NCBI GenBank assembly: GCA_947089135.1
Contig: CAMUJF010000010.1
Coordinates: forward strand, 21,109 to 85,108
Direction of reading: 5' to 3'
Length of the DNA stretch: 64,000 nucleotides
Source of the DNA: an uncultured Clostridia bacterium
GTDB taxonomy: Bacteria; Bacillota; Clostridia; Oscillospirales; Ruminococcaceae
Shown one piece after another: positions 27,349 through 36,552 of the stretch. The translations under genes were made by a program, and so were the position numbers. Below the pieces are notes generated by a model, which ran no database searches, was not told the DNA's origin, and worked only from the letters and a program-made list of their open reading frames with translations. Position 1 is the stretch's first letter, and each line of letters starts with the position of its first letter.

Positions 27349-27675
27349 GTGACTGACAAGAAAAATTTGCCTCTTTGTCCTGTTGAGACAACTTTAACGC
27401 TTATAGGGGACAAGTGGAAGGTGCTGATAATCCGAGATCTCAGAGAGGGTACGAAGCGTTTTGGAGAATTGAAAAAATCACTGACCGGTATTTCTCAGAA
27501 GGTACTTACCTCTAATCTCCGCGATATGGAAGAAAACGGTTTGCTGGAAAGGGAAGTTTTTCCGGAAGTTCCCCCCAGAGTGGAATATACTCTGACAAAA
27601 CTTGGCTGCTCAATGTTCCCGATTCTTGATGCTATGGCAAAATGGGGCACGGAATTCAAGAAAAACAATTTATAA
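27349..27675 (+). CDS. HxlR-family transcriptional regulator
   Basis: A 108-residue winged-helix regulator starting at GTG with GGAGG upstream. The family core LCPVETTLTLIGDKWKVLII has the conserved Cys used for thiol-based sensing in YodB/HypR-like members; then GISQKVLTSNLRDMEENGL is the recognition region, and VEYTLTKLG the wing. It probably controls itself and the divergent MBL-like gene through the inverted repeat at 27231-27246. Confidence 0.9.
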   Translation: MTDKKNLPLCPVETTLTLIGDKWKVLIIRDLREGTKRFGELKKSLTGISQKVLTSNLRDMEENGLLEREVFPEVPPRVEYTLTKLGCSMFPILDAMAKWGTEFKKNNL

Positions 27676-27746
27676 AAATTTTTTAATTGGAATTTTTGAG
27701 CGTTACAAGACATAAACTATAAAAAAGTTTTAAATTGGTGATGTTT

Positions 27747-28658
27747 ATGTTTTTCTGTATAAGACTGAAAAAGTTTCTGGTTTGTCTTGCCGGGATACTG
27801 GTTCTAATTCTGGGAGGAACATTTCTAACAACAAAAGGTTTTGAGCAGGCTGCCGTTGCTGCCGACGCTTCTTCAGACGGTTCAGATATTGTGAAAGCTG
27901 CTGACAAAGAAATATTTGTACCTGCGGTTATGTATCACAGCCTGCTGAAAGATTCGGACAGGGCAGGGGATTACGTAGTCAGTCCCGCCGTGTTTGAGGA
28001 AGATATGCGTTATCTCTCCGAAAAAGGTTATACGACTGTTTTTGCAAGCGAACTTATTGATTTTGTTGAAAAAGGGATTCCGCTGCCTGAAAAGCCTGTG
28101 CTTGTTACTTTCGACGACGGCTATTTGAATGTTATGACATATGCGTATCCGTATATGAAAGAAAACGGTCTGAAAGGCGTAATGAACGTCGTCGGTACAT
28201 ACACCGATCTTTCTACTGATCAGGACGAGCATAATCCTGCGTATTCCAGTCTGACTTGGCAGGAAATAGCGGAACTTTCACAAAGCGGAGTTTTCGAGAT
28301 TGGAAATCATACCTACGATATGCATTCTATGACGTCAAGAAAAGGCTGCAAAAGAATGTACGGTGAAAGCTATGAGGAATACCGTAAGTCAATGTTCGAC
28401 GATATAGCAATGCTTCAGGGACTTCTCAGCGATAAATCAGGCGTGACTCCTGTTACCTTTGCTTATCCCTTCGGTTTTATTTCAGAGGACAGTATTGGAA
28501 TATTGCAGGATATGGGATTTAAGGCGCTGCTTACCTGTAATGAAAAACCCAATTATATTTCACGTGGAGACAATGAATGTCTGCTTAGCATTAATCGTTA
28601 TAACCGGCCTGCGGGAGTTTCCACCGAAGAATTTATGGAAAAGCTTCTTAAACATTGA
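27747..28658 (+). CDS. Polysaccharide deacetylase (NodB fold), membrane-anchored
   Basis: About 303 residues; ATG 27747 (GGTGA just upstream) is chosen, though ATG 27741 is in frame too. An N-terminal membrane segment (CLAGILVLILGGTFL) is followed by a NodB domain: FVPAVMYHSLL, VTFDDGYLNVM with the metal/catalytic Asp pair, FEIGNHTYDMHSM with the two metal His, and TFAYPFGFIS. It should remove acetyl groups from cell-wall glycans or surface polysaccharide. Single gene ended by a strong terminator. Confidence 0.9.
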   Translation: MFFCIRLKKFLVCLAGILVLILGGTFLTTKGFEQAAVAADASSDGSDIVKAADKEIFVPAVMYHSLLKDSDRAGDYVVSPAVFEEDMRYLSEKGYTTVFASELIDFVEKGIPLPEKPVLVTFDDGYLNVMTYAYPYMKENGLKGVMNVVGTYTDLSTDQDEHNPAYSSLTWQEIAELSQSGVFEIGNHTYDMHSMTSRKGCKRMYGESYEEYRKSMFDDIAMLQGLLSDKSGVTPVTFAYPFGFISEDSIGILQDMGFKALLTCNEKPNYISRGDNECLLSINRYNRPAGVSTEEFMEKLLKH

Positions 28659-28691
28659 AAAACGGCACAGGAAAATTTCCTGTGCCGTTTT
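28659..28691. terminator. Bidirectional intrinsic terminator
   Basis: AAAACGGCACAGGAAA (28659-28674) pairs perfectly with 28676-28691 (16 pairs), with A and T runs on the two sides, between two convergent genes. Confidence 0.92.
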
Positions 28692-28695
28692 GGGT

Positions 28696-29373
28696 TTATT
28701 CGTGGAGAACAAGATCGTCTCCGAAATCTTCGGGGATAAATTCCTGAATGCCGTCGTCCGCGGCAGTTTCCGCGTTCCCTGTTCCCTCTGCAGCAAGAAC
28801 GGCAGCCTCCTCTTCGGAAAGCTCCTCCTCAGGCTCGGGTTCAGGTACGTAGTCAATGCTGTGTTCGTAGACTGAAGTATAAAACCTGTCGATATGACCG
28901 AAAGTCGCTTCAGTATATTGGTCGCGAAATTCGATCATCTCATCAAGTATCGGACCAAACTGTTCAGGTGAACGCGGTACTCCGGCAGTAGGATCATAAT
29001 TGGCTTTTGTGTTTGCATTTTTCCAGGCGCGGTTTATCATTGCCAGAACATACTTATCTTTTTTGGATTCAAGGTTTTTCTTGAACTCAGTAGGAACCGG
29101 CTTTTTAAAAGAATAGTATTTTTCCAGAACAATTAATTCTTTCAGGGAGTCGTGAATAGAATCCAAGCAGCCGAAAAATGTTCTCGGACTTTTAGTTGTG
29201 GAAATGCTTGACATTGCATTGTTAATACTTTTCATTCTTTTGGAAATGTAGACCTTTGTCATCTCGTCGAGAAATTCATTTGAAACCATGAGTTTCTTTT
29301 CATTTGTGCCAAAAATAATGTTTTGCAGTTCGACCTGTTTTGATTTATTGGCGCCGCCTGAAAAAAGAGCCAT
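28696..29373 (-). CDS. Conserved hypothetical protein with acidic tail
   Basis: A 225-residue soluble protein, mostly helical by composition (MALFSGGANKSKQVELQNII at the start; several KK/EE-rich helices), with a low-complexity acidic tail over about the last 50 residues (EPEPEEELSEEEAAVLA). A ribosome binding site GAAAGGATATG precedes the start. No family recognised. It lies 16 bases after folT and is probably co-transcribed with it, so its expression may follow the folate riboswitch. Confidence 0.7.
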   Translation of the reverse strand: MALFSGGANKSKQVELQNIIFGTNEKKLMVSNEFLDEMTKVYISKRMKSINNAMSSISTTKSPRTFFGCLDSIHDSLKELIVLEKYYSFKKPVPTEFKKNLESKKDKYVLAMINRAWKNANTKANYDPTAGVPRSPEQFGPILDEMIEFRDQYTEATFGHIDRFYTSVYEHSIDYVPEPEPEEELSEEEAAVLAAEGTGNAETAADDGIQEFIPEDFGDDLVLHE

Positions 29374-29389
29374 TTAAACACATATCCTT

Positions 29390-29953
29390 TCATATTGATT
29401 TATGATTAACGGTTCGTCCGTAAACAGCCTTTACAGCGGGCAGAACCGCTATTATCAGGGGAATAAAAAACACAAGTTCAGCGGCAGTCTTGCCGTACCG
29501 CGTATAAAGCTGCTGCGAAGTACTTGACATAAAGCCGTAGTACATAAGTATCGGGGTATTCAAAAGCAGCGAGATTATAAACGAATCTGCAAGCCGCGCA
29601 GCGATTGAAAGCACTACCAGTTTAAATCCGTCTTTTTTGTACAGCAGCGTACCATATATAAATCCTGTCAGCACCGACGTTATAGAAAGCAGCGGCAGGG
29701 GAGCCTGACCGCTGAGAATGCAGCCGATAAGGTCTCCCGCCAGCGCGGAAAGCATTGCAGGAACAGAACCGAACAGCATTCCAACCGCAGAAAGCGCAAT
29801 AAACGAAAAATTGACTTTTATGAACTCAGTCGGTCTGAACGAGAACATATCAAGTACGATAAACGCCGCAGTGAGTATTCCCGCCACGGTAAGGCAGCGG
29901 ATATTTTTAAGCTCAGCCGCAGAATTTTTGAAATCGGAAAAAAAACTTTTCAT
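29390..29953 (-). CDS. folT: ECF transporter S component, folate type
   Basis: A 187-residue membrane protein with about five or six hydrophobic segments. The start LKNIRCLTVAGILTAAFIVL and the GDLIGCIL segment with FRPTEFIKVNFSFIALSAVG match folate-family S components, which give specificity to the shared EcfAT module. The module genes are not in the window. AAGGAGG lies 5 bases before the ATG. The upstream tetrahydrofolate riboswitch supports the folate assignment. Confidence 0.9.
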   Translation of the reverse strand: MKSFFSDFKNSAAELKNIRCLTVAGILTAAFIVLDMFSFRPTEFIKVNFSFIALSAVGMLFGSVPAMLSALAGDLIGCILSGQAPLPLLSITSVLTGFIYGTLLYKKDGFKLVVLSIAARLADSFIISLLLNTPILMYYGFMSSTSQQLYTRYGKTAAELVFFIPLIIAVLPAVKAVYGRTVNHKSI

Positions 29954-29954
29954 T

Positions 29955-30040
29955 ATAGTAACCTCCTTAAAATTATGCTAACTGCATAATCGGGAGTAGC
30001 ACGCCCTTTGCGGGAAACGGCAATGAAAAGCTCCTGTTAT
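29955..30040 (-). promoter_or_regulatory. Expression platform of the folT riboswitch
   Basis: On the minus strand ATTATGC and GCATAAT form a hairpin whose 3' arm runs into TTTTAAGGAGG, the folT ribosome binding site. The word TGCATAA at the 3' side of riboswitch stem P1 can pair instead with TTATGCA of this hairpin. Mutually exclusive pairings of this kind would let ligand binding expose or hide the hairpin next to the ribosome binding site. Confidence 0.5.
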
Positions 30041-30152
30041 GCATTCAGCGGGATGCGGCAAACGCACCGCAAGTATCTTAAGATACTTTTCGTCAAGGCG
30101 GCAACTCCCCGTCCGCCAAGCACTGTACGCGCGTATGCCTACTCTGTATGCT
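30041..30152 (-). ncRNA. Tetrahydrofolate (THF, folT-type) riboswitch aptamer
   Basis: On the minus strand the hallmark order is present: GAGUAG right after P1, the GCGCGUACAGUGC region, GGCGGACGGGGAGUUGCCGCC hairpin parts, GACGAAAAG, a variable AT stem around 30085 (AAGUAUCUUAAGAUACUU), GCGGUGC and CCGCAUCCCGCU. P1 closes between GCATACAG and CTGAATGC with one mismatch. These blocks match THF-I riboswitches, which control folate uptake genes in Firmicutes; the next gene is folT. Confidence 0.87.
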
Positions 30153-30213
30153 TGCTTACTCAATAGTAAGCTTTAATACGCTGCTGTTTGCAGACGTATA
30201 TCTGCCGAACCGA

Positions 30214-31173
30214 TCAGAATGAAAGCTCGTCGGCAATTCTGTAAAGATTTTCGTCAAATGGCTTCTTCATTGCAAGAGCTTCCTTGATGTCGAAGTCCAC
30301 GATCTTGCCGTTCTGCATAGCCACGACGCGGTTTCCGATGCCCTTGTCGAGAAGGTCTACCGCGTAATAGCCCATTTCACTTGCGGCTACTCTGTCGCGG
30401 AGCGTAGGACTTCCGCCTCTCTGAACATGACCGAGGATAGTGGTTCTTGAGTCAATACCTGTTTTATCGTGTATTTCCTTGGAAATTTCTTCAATATTTC
30501 CTACTCCTTCGGAAACAACTACGATAAAATGCTGTCTTTTATTTTCCTTGGACTTCTTTATCTTGTTGACAATGTCATCCATAGAAAATTTTACTTCGGG
30601 GGTAATTATAGCCATAGCGCCTACGGCAGTACCCACGTTAAGCGCGATCCAGCCTGCGTTTCTGCCCATTACCTCAACAACGGAGCAGCGGTCGTGGGAC
30701 ATAGCTGTGTCGCGTATCTTATCTACCATTTCCATAGCGGTGTTCATAGCCGTGTCGTAACCGATAGTATACTCTGTGCATGAAATATCGTTGTCGATAG
30801 TTCCCGGAAGACCTATACAAGGAACACCCGCCTTTGAAAGATCAGCCGCGCCTCTGAACGAACCGTCTCCTCCGATAACAACTATACCGACAAGGTTGAG
30901 CTCGTCGCACTTCTGTTTTGCTTTAAGTACGTAATCCCACTCCTTGAATTCAAGACACCTTGCAGTATAAAGTATCGTACCGCCGCGCTGAATAATGTTA
31001 GAAACGTCTCTTGCACCGAGCTCTACAGTTTCGCCGTGTAGCAGACCGTTGTAACCTCTTTGGATTCCTACTACCTCGTAGCCTTTACCTAAAGCCGCGC
31101 GTGTTACCGCTCTGACAGCCGCGTTCATACCGGGGGCGTCTCCGCCGCTTGTTAAAACGCCTATTCTCTTCAT
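30214..31173 (-). CDS. pfkA: ATP-dependent 6-phosphofructokinase
   Basis: A 319-residue PfkA of normal length. It phosphorylates fructose 6-phosphate in glycolysis. RIGVLTSGGDAPGMNAAVRA, IGGDGSFRGA, PGTIDNDI with the catalytic Asp, and VEVMGRNAGWIA are visible. ATG 31173 has GGAGGAAAAAGG upstream and is preferred over TTG 31188. It has its own promoter at 31230-31258 although it follows dnaE. Confidence 0.97.
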   Translation of the reverse strand: MKRIGVLTSGGDAPGMNAAVRAVTRAALGKGYEVVGIQRGYNGLLHGETVELGARDVSNIIQRGGTILYTARCLEFKEWDYVLKAKQKCDELNLVGIVVIGGDGSFRGAADLSKAGVPCIGLPGTIDNDISCTEYTIGYDTAMNTAMEMVDKIRDTAMSHDRCSVVEVMGRNAGWIALNVGTAVGAMAIITPEVKFSMDDIVNKIKKSKENKRQHFIVVVSEGVGNIEEISKEIHDKTGIDSRTTILGHVQRGGSPTLRDRVAASEMGYYAVDLLDKGIGNRVVAMQNGKIVDFDIKEALAMKKPFDENLYRIADELSF

Positions 31174-31229
31174 ACCTTTTTCCTCCAAAATTTATTGCAT
31201 AATAATATACAATTCTCCATACATTTCTA

Positions 31230-31258
31230 ATTATACTATTTGCTTAAAGTTTTGTCAA
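31230..31258 (-). promoter_or_regulatory. Promoter of pfkA
   Basis: Minus strand TTGACA (31253-31258), 17-base spacer, TATAAT (31230-31235): a perfect consensus pair, fitting high glycolytic expression. Confidence 0.85.
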
Positions 31259-31282
31259 GTGTTGTTTCTAACAAATAATGTT

Positions 31283-34200
31283 CTATTTTAAGGCAATATT
31301 TTCCTTTCCGGCAGTTACAGCAATCCTGTCGGCAAAACTGTCTGATATTTTTATCCCCGCAATGCTTTTTGGAGCAAGCTTTTTTTTCAGATCTGACAGG
31401 TAGAAGATCACTTTGGTTTCTCCGGGATTTTTCTTGCATATATCCATAATTTCCGAAAGCGCGGGACTGTCCGAACGGCATCTTATATAGAGGCATGCTT
31501 TTTCAAGCATACGGACGCATTGCGCCGCGTCGGCAATTTGATTAACAATAAGCTTTGGGTCTCCGTCTTTGTATGATAGCTTTGCGGTTATGTGTACCGC
31601 TTTGCCCCTTGTAATAATATCTCTGTTTGAAGCCAGTATATCCGCAAAAATAATTCCCTCCGCTTCGCCTGTCATGTCCTCAAGAGTTACAAAGGCCATT
31701 TTTGCACCGTTTTTCTGGGTGTAAAGCTTAACGCCTTGCAAGGTGCAGAACAGAGAAATTTCACTGCCGTCCTTCGGCGGGTCAAGCTCATCGTAAAGAC
31801 TGGCGATATCGTTCATGCCGCAAAGCTTTGAATAGGGACTGTAATCTTCAAGCGGGTGTCCCGAAAGATACGCACCAGTAATCTCTTTTTCCATTTCAAG
31901 TTTGACAGCAAGAGGATATTCGGGAAGCCGCTCAAATGAAAATGGATCGCTGTCTCCGCCGTTGTCATCATCTGTATCAAAAAAGTTTATCTGTCCCTCC
32001 ATGTTTTTCAGAGAATATCCTTGAACTGAGCCAAAAATTTTATCATAGTTTTCCAGCATTTCCCTGCGACTGTATCCAAAGCAATCCAGAGCGCCGCATT
32101 TTATCAGACTTTCAATAGCTCGCTGATTCAAGTCTCTGCCACTTATACGCTTGCAGAAATCATTCAGGGATTTGAAAGAGCCGCCTTTTTCACGCTCATT
32201 TAAAAGTTCGCGGATAGAATTGTATCCCAAATTCTTAACTGCCAGAAGCGCAAAGCGTATACCGTCCGCAGTTGGGGAAAATCCAAAGCCGCTCTCATTT
32301 ACGTCTGGGCTTAAAATCTTCACGCCGTTTTTAGCGCATTCCGAAGCGTATTCCAGAATCTTTCCTGTGCTGTCAAGAAAGGCCGACATCAGCGCGGCCA
32401 TATAGTCTTTGAAATAGTAATGTCTTAAATATGCGGTCTGGTAGGAAACATGAGCGTAAGCCGCCGCATGGGATTTATTGAACGCATAGGAGGCGAAGCT
32501 TTCCATTTCATCAAATATCTCGTTGGCAATTTTTTCGGAAACTCCGTTTTTAGTTGCTCCCTCAACAAAGATGCCGCGTTCTTTCAGCATTTCGGCGGTC
32601 TTTTTCTTAGCCATTGCGCGGCGCACAAGGTCGGCTCTGCCGTAGGAATATCCCGCCATTTTGCGGCATATCTCCATTACCTGTTCCTGATAGACTATGC
32701 AGCCGTAGGTAACGTCCAGAATGTCCTTTAAAATAGGATGCCTGAATGTGACTTTCTGCGGGTTGTGGCGGCATTCAATATATCTCGGTATGCTGTCCAT
32801 AGGTCCGGGACGGTATAGTGACAGTACGGCAATTATATCCTCAATGGATTCAGGCTTCAGCCGCATCAGAACCTGCCGTATGCCCGCGCTTTCAAACTGG
32901 AAAACTCCCGTAGTCTGCCCTTGGGACAGCATTTCGTACACATTGGGGTCGTCTATGGGTATTTTGTTTATATCAAAGTCCGGTTTTGTCCTGCGTATAA
33001 AATCGGAAGCGTCTCGGATAACGGTCAGATTCCTGAGACCGAGGAAGTCCATTTTCAGCAGTCCCAAACGTTCCAGAGCGGTCATTGTATACTGTGTTAC
33101 TGTAACGTCCCCGTTCTTTTGCACCGGAACGTAATTGCTGACCGGCGCCGGACATATCACTACGCCCGCTGCGTGGGTGGAGGCGTGACGCGGCATTCCC
33201 TCTATTTTTCTTGCCGTATCTATAAGCTTGCGGACGGTACTGTCGCTTTTATACAGAGCCGTCAGATCATCGCTGTCTTTAAGCGCACCGTCAAGAGTGA
33301 CGTGCAGTCCGTAGGGAATAAGCTTTGACACCTTATCTGCCGCCTGATAGGGGATACCCATTACCCGCGCTACGTCACGCACCGCTCCTTTTGCGGCCAT
33401 TGTACCGAAGGTTATTATCTGAGCGACTCTGTCATCGCCGTATTTTTTTACAACATAGTCAATCACCCTCTGCCTGCCCTCATAGCAGAAGTCGATGTCG
33501 AAGTCGGGCATAGACACTCTTTCAGGATTGAGAAACCGTTCAAACAGCAGACCGTACTTCATAGGGTCTACAGAGGTTATGCCGATACAGTAGGCTGCAA
33601 TGCTTCCAGCTCCGGAACCTCTGCCCGGACCAACCGGAATGCCTTGCTCACGTGCGTAGCGGATAAAGTCCCATACAATGAGAAAGTAGTCCACATAACC
33701 CATTTTGATTATTATGCCAAGCTCATAGTCAAGTCTTTCGGAGTACTCGGCGGGAGGATTTTCTCCGTAACGTTTTTTTAGTCCTATTCGGCACAGCTCC
33801 GTAAAGTAAGGAACGTTGTCCGAGACTCCCTCGGCAGTAAATTCGGGAAGCAGAAGTTTTCCGAATTCAAATGTTACGTTGCACAGTTCCGCTATTAAAG
33901 CGGTATTGTCTACCGCGTGGGGGACGTTTGCGAAAAGCCGCCGCATTTCTTCCTCGGACTTCATATAGAACTCGTCTGTTGGGAACAGCATTGGGTTAGG
34001 TTCACCCAGCGGCGTATTGGTTTGTATAGCGATAAGCACCCGCTGTATTTCAGCGTCCTCTTTTAAAATGTAGTGAGCGTCGTTTGTTGCCGCAAGGGGA
34101 ATACCCGTTTCTGCGGAAAGCCTATAGAGAAGCGGAAGTATGCGTATTTCCTCGGAAATATCGTGGTTCTGAATTTCTATATAGTAATTTCCTTCGCCGA

Positions 34201-34693
34201 AAATTTCCAGATACCTCAAAGCCACAGCTTTGGCGTTGTCGTATTCGCCGTTTGAAAGTCTGCGGGGAATCTCCCCTGCAAGACAGCCTGACAGCGCAAT
34301 AAGCCCCTCGTGGTATTTTTCTAAAAGTTCAATATCCACGCGGGGCTTGCTGTAAAAGCCCTCGGTGTAGCCCAGTGAAACAAGCTTTATAAGATTGCGG
34401 TATCCGCCGTTGTCCTTGCAGAGAAGCACAAGATGATACGGTTTATTGTCCTGACCGTGAATTTTGTCAAACCTCGTTCTCGGAGCAACGTATACTTCGC
34501 AGCCTATTATCGGCTTTATTCCCTGGGACACAGCTTCATTATAAAAATCCACGGCTGCGTACATACAGCCGTGGTCGGTAACAGCAACAGCGGTCTGTCC
34601 CATTTCCTTTGCACGGGAAACAAGCTGCCCGATACGGCACGCTCCGTCAAGCAGGCTGTATTCACTGTGCAGGTGAAGATGAACAAAAGACAT
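31283..34693 (-). CDS. dnaE: DNA polymerase III subunit alpha
   Basis: A 1136-residue DnaE. N-terminal PHP domain (HLHLHSEYSLLDGA, about 1-270), the polymerase core with GPGRGSGAGSIAAY and the catalytic Asp pair in MPDFDIDFCYEGR (about 385-405), helix-hairpin-helix segments (IESLIKCGALDCFGYS, about 830), and an OB fold near the C terminus (about 945-1040). GAGGAG precedes ATG 34693, 3 bases after the whiA stop. Downstream member of the whiA cluster. Confidence 0.97.
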   Translation of the reverse strand: MSFVHLHLHSEYSLLDGACRIGQLVSRAKEMGQTAVAVTDHGCMYAAVDFYNEAVSQGIKPIIGCEVYVAPRTRFDKIHGQDNKPYHLVLLCKDNGGYRNLIKLVSLGYTEGFYSKPRVDIELLEKYHEGLIALSGCLAGEIPRRLSNGEYDNAKAVALRYLEIFGEGNYYIEIQNHDISEEIRILPLLYRLSAETGIPLAATNDAHYILKEDAEIQRVLIAIQTNTPLGEPNPMLFPTDEFYMKSEEEMRRLFANVPHAVDNTALIAELCNVTFEFGKLLLPEFTAEGVSDNVPYFTELCRIGLKKRYGENPPAEYSERLDYELGIIIKMGYVDYFLIVWDFIRYAREQGIPVGPGRGSGAGSIAAYCIGITSVDPMKYGLLFERFLNPERVSMPDFDIDFCYEGRQRVIDYVVKKYGDDRVAQIITFGTMAAKGAVRDVARVMGIPYQAADKVSKLIPYGLHVTLDGALKDSDDLTALYKSDSTVRKLIDTARKIEGMPRHASTHAAGVVICPAPVSNYVPVQKNGDVTVTQYTMTALERLGLLKMDFLGLRNLTVIRDASDFIRRTKPDFDINKIPIDDPNVYEMLSQGQTTGVFQFESAGIRQVLMRLKPESIEDIIAVLSLYRPGPMDSIPRYIECRHNPQKVTFRHPILKDILDVTYGCIVYQEQVMEICRKMAGYSYGRADLVRRAMAKKKTAEMLKERGIFVEGATKNGVSEKIANEIFDEMESFASYAFNKSHAAAYAHVSYQTAYLRHYYFKDYMAALMSAFLDSTGKILEYASECAKNGVKILSPDVNESGFGFSPTADGIRFALLAVKNLGYNSIRELLNEREKGGSFKSLNDFCKRISGRDLNQRAIESLIKCGALDCFGYSRREMLENYDKIFGSVQGYSLKNMEGQINFFDTDDDNGGDSDPFSFERLPEYPLAVKLEMEKEITGAYLSGHPLEDYSPYSKLCGMNDIASLYDELDPPKDGSEISLFCTLQGVKLYTQKNGAKMAFVTLEDMTGEAEGIIFADILASNRDIITRGKAVHITAKLSYKDGDPKLIVNQIADAAQCVRMLEKACLYIRCRSDSPALSEIMDICKKNPGETKVIFYLSDLKKKLAPKSIAGIKISDSFADRIAVTAGKENIALK

Positions 34694-34695
34694 AA

Positions 34696-35628
34696 TCAAT
34701 CTCCTCGCTTTTCCGCGCGTTCTTCGCGTATCCTCTCCGCAATTTCGGAAAGCTTTTTCAGACGGTGATTAGCCCCGGAACGACCAACAGGCTTGTCCAG
34801 CATTTCGCCAAGTTCTTTCAGCGAAACGTCGGGATTTTCCAGACGTATCTCCGCCGCGTTTTTCAGTTCCGGGGAAAGGCTGTCCAGACCTTCTGTCGCC
34901 ATGATATATTCAATATCCGCGATCTGCCGCTCCGAAGCTTTCAAAGTCCGCTCGATATTGGCGGAATCGCAGTTAGCAATGCGGTTTGCCTTGTTTCGCA
35001 CATCCTTATAGATCTTAACGTTCATAAGGTCGATACTGCTCATGGTCGCACCCATAAGGGTGAGCAAGTCTTCTATGGACTCACTGTCCTTAAGGTAAAT
35101 GACATACGCGTTTTTTCTTTCGGTGTACTTGGCGTTTATCCCGACAGAAGTGAGCAAATTCAGTAAGTCTTGCGTAAGGTCATAATATGGTACTGCAAAT
35201 TCAAGATGATATTCCTTAATAGGTTCAGTAACGCTTCCGCAGGAAAGAAACGCTCCGGCGATAAAAGCAAAAATGCTGTTGTTGTCGATAATATCCGTCT
35301 GAATACGGTGGATAAGCGTCCTGCTGGAAATTCTGTAGCGGTAGATTACTTCCTCGCGGTAATGCTCCGAGGGAATGCTCAAAGAGTACAGCGAAACGCC
35401 GTTTTTCTTTTCGGTAACGCTCACCTCGGCAACGCCCGTACCTCCGATAACATCGTCGGCAAGACTTCGGAAAAGCCTGCATACAAGATCGTTTTCGGTT
35501 TGAAAAACGATAGAATCGGGAGTAAAGCTTTTACAGAACAGCAGCATACCGTACAGGCAGCAATACTTTCTGTCCTTGTCTGTTATGACGGAGCAGAGTT
35601 CTTTTTTAACTGAATAGGAAAATGACAT
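34696..35628 (-). CDS. whiA: DNA-binding regulator WhiA
   Basis: A 310-residue WhiA: MSFSYSVKKELC start, a LAGLIDADG-like fold in the first two thirds (FIAGAFLSCGSVTEPIKEYH), and a C-terminal helix-turn-helix (NPDVSLKELGEMLDKPVGRS, then GANHRLKKL). In firmicutes it affects cell division, chromosome segregation and sporulation. It is 15 bases after rapZ and nearly touches dnaE. Confidence 0.96.
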   Translation of the reverse strand: MSFSYSVKKELCSVITDKDRKYCCLYGMLLFCKSFTPDSIVFQTENDLVCRLFRSLADDVIGGTGVAEVSVTEKKNGVSLYSLSIPSEHYREEVIYRYRISSRTLIHRIQTDIIDNNSIFAFIAGAFLSCGSVTEPIKEYHLEFAVPYYDLTQDLLNLLTSVGINAKYTERKNAYVIYLKDSESIEDLLTLMGATMSSIDLMNVKIYKDVRNKANRIANCDSANIERTLKASERQIADIEYIMATEGLDSLSPELKNAAEIRLENPDVSLKELGEMLDKPVGRSGANHRLKKLSEIAERIREERAEKRGD

Positions 35629-35643
35629 TTTATAACATTCCTT

Positions 35644-36504
35644 TTATCTGTCCTTTTCGATATCGCGGTGGCTTATCCTGCACTTCAAGCCCTTGTTTTT
35701 CAGGTACTTATAGATAGCTTCCGCAAAGGTAACGCTGCGATGCTTGCCTCCCGTGCAGCCGAAAGATACCACCAGTTGGCTCTTGCCCTCGTGGATATAG
35801 AGCGGTATAAGAAAATCAAGTAAGTCTTCAAGCTTTTTTATCAGAGTGCCGGACTGCTCAAAGCTTAGAACGTAGTCGCTCACGCAGCTTTCAAGACCGG
35901 TGTGTTTTTTCAGTTCGGGTATATAGAACGGATTTGGGAGGCACCTTACGTCGAAGATCAGATCGGCTTCGCGGGACACGCCGTATTTGTAGCCGAAAGA
36001 CATTACCTTAATGACCATGCTGTCGTTGGGATTATCCAAAAACAGGGAATAGACAGTTTCCTTTAGCTGATTCATTGACAGGTCGGAGGTGTCTATGTAG
36101 TAATCAGCCTTTTCGCGTACCGACGAAAGGACTTCCCGCTCAGTATTTATTGCCTTTTGCAGACTGCCGTGTGACTGCTCGTCGAGCGGGTGCTTGCGGC
36201 GTGTTTCCTTGTACCGCTTTATCAGCACCTCATCGCTTGCGTCAAGGAAGAGAATTGATGTTTCAAGTCCGTTGTTCTGTAAATACGACAGACCCTCGTC
36301 AAGCTCTAAGAAAAGCTCTCCGCCGCGGATATCGGTAACGATTGCAACCTTTTTCATTTGACCGTTGGCAATGCATATCTCCGCAAATTTTGGTATAAGC
36401 TGAGGAGGAATATTGTCTATGCAGTAGTAGCCTATGTCCTCCAGAACGTTTACCGCACCTGATTTTCCCGAGCCCGAAAGACCGGTTACTATCAGAAATT
36501 TCAT
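35644..36504 (-). CDS. rapZ: RNase adapter / nucleotide-binding protein RapZ (YvcJ)
   Basis: A 286-residue RapZ family P-loop protein: FLIVTGLSGSGKSGAVNVLE at the N terminus, DVRCLPNPFY in the middle, and SFGCTGGKHRSVTFAEA in the C-terminal domain that binds GlcN6P or small RNA in enterobacteria. AGGAGG lies ahead of ATG. It normally neighbours yvcK and whiA; yvcK is missing here. Confidence 0.96.
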   Translation of the reverse strand: MKFLIVTGLSGSGKSGAVNVLEDIGYYCIDNIPPQLIPKFAEICIANGQMKKVAIVTDIRGGELFLELDEGLSYLQNNGLETSILFLDASDEVLIKRYKETRRKHPLDEQSHGSLQKAINTEREVLSSVREKADYYIDTSDLSMNQLKETVYSLFLDNPNDSMVIKVMSFGYKYGVSREADLIFDVRCLPNPFYIPELKKHTGLESCVSDYVLSFEQSGTLIKKLEDLLDFLIPLYIHEGKSQLVVSFGCTGGKHRSVTFAEAIYKYLKNKGLKCRISHRDIEKDR

Positions 36505-36552
36505 GTTAAATTCCTCCTTGTGACTGATTGCGTATGATTTCCGTATCTTCTT

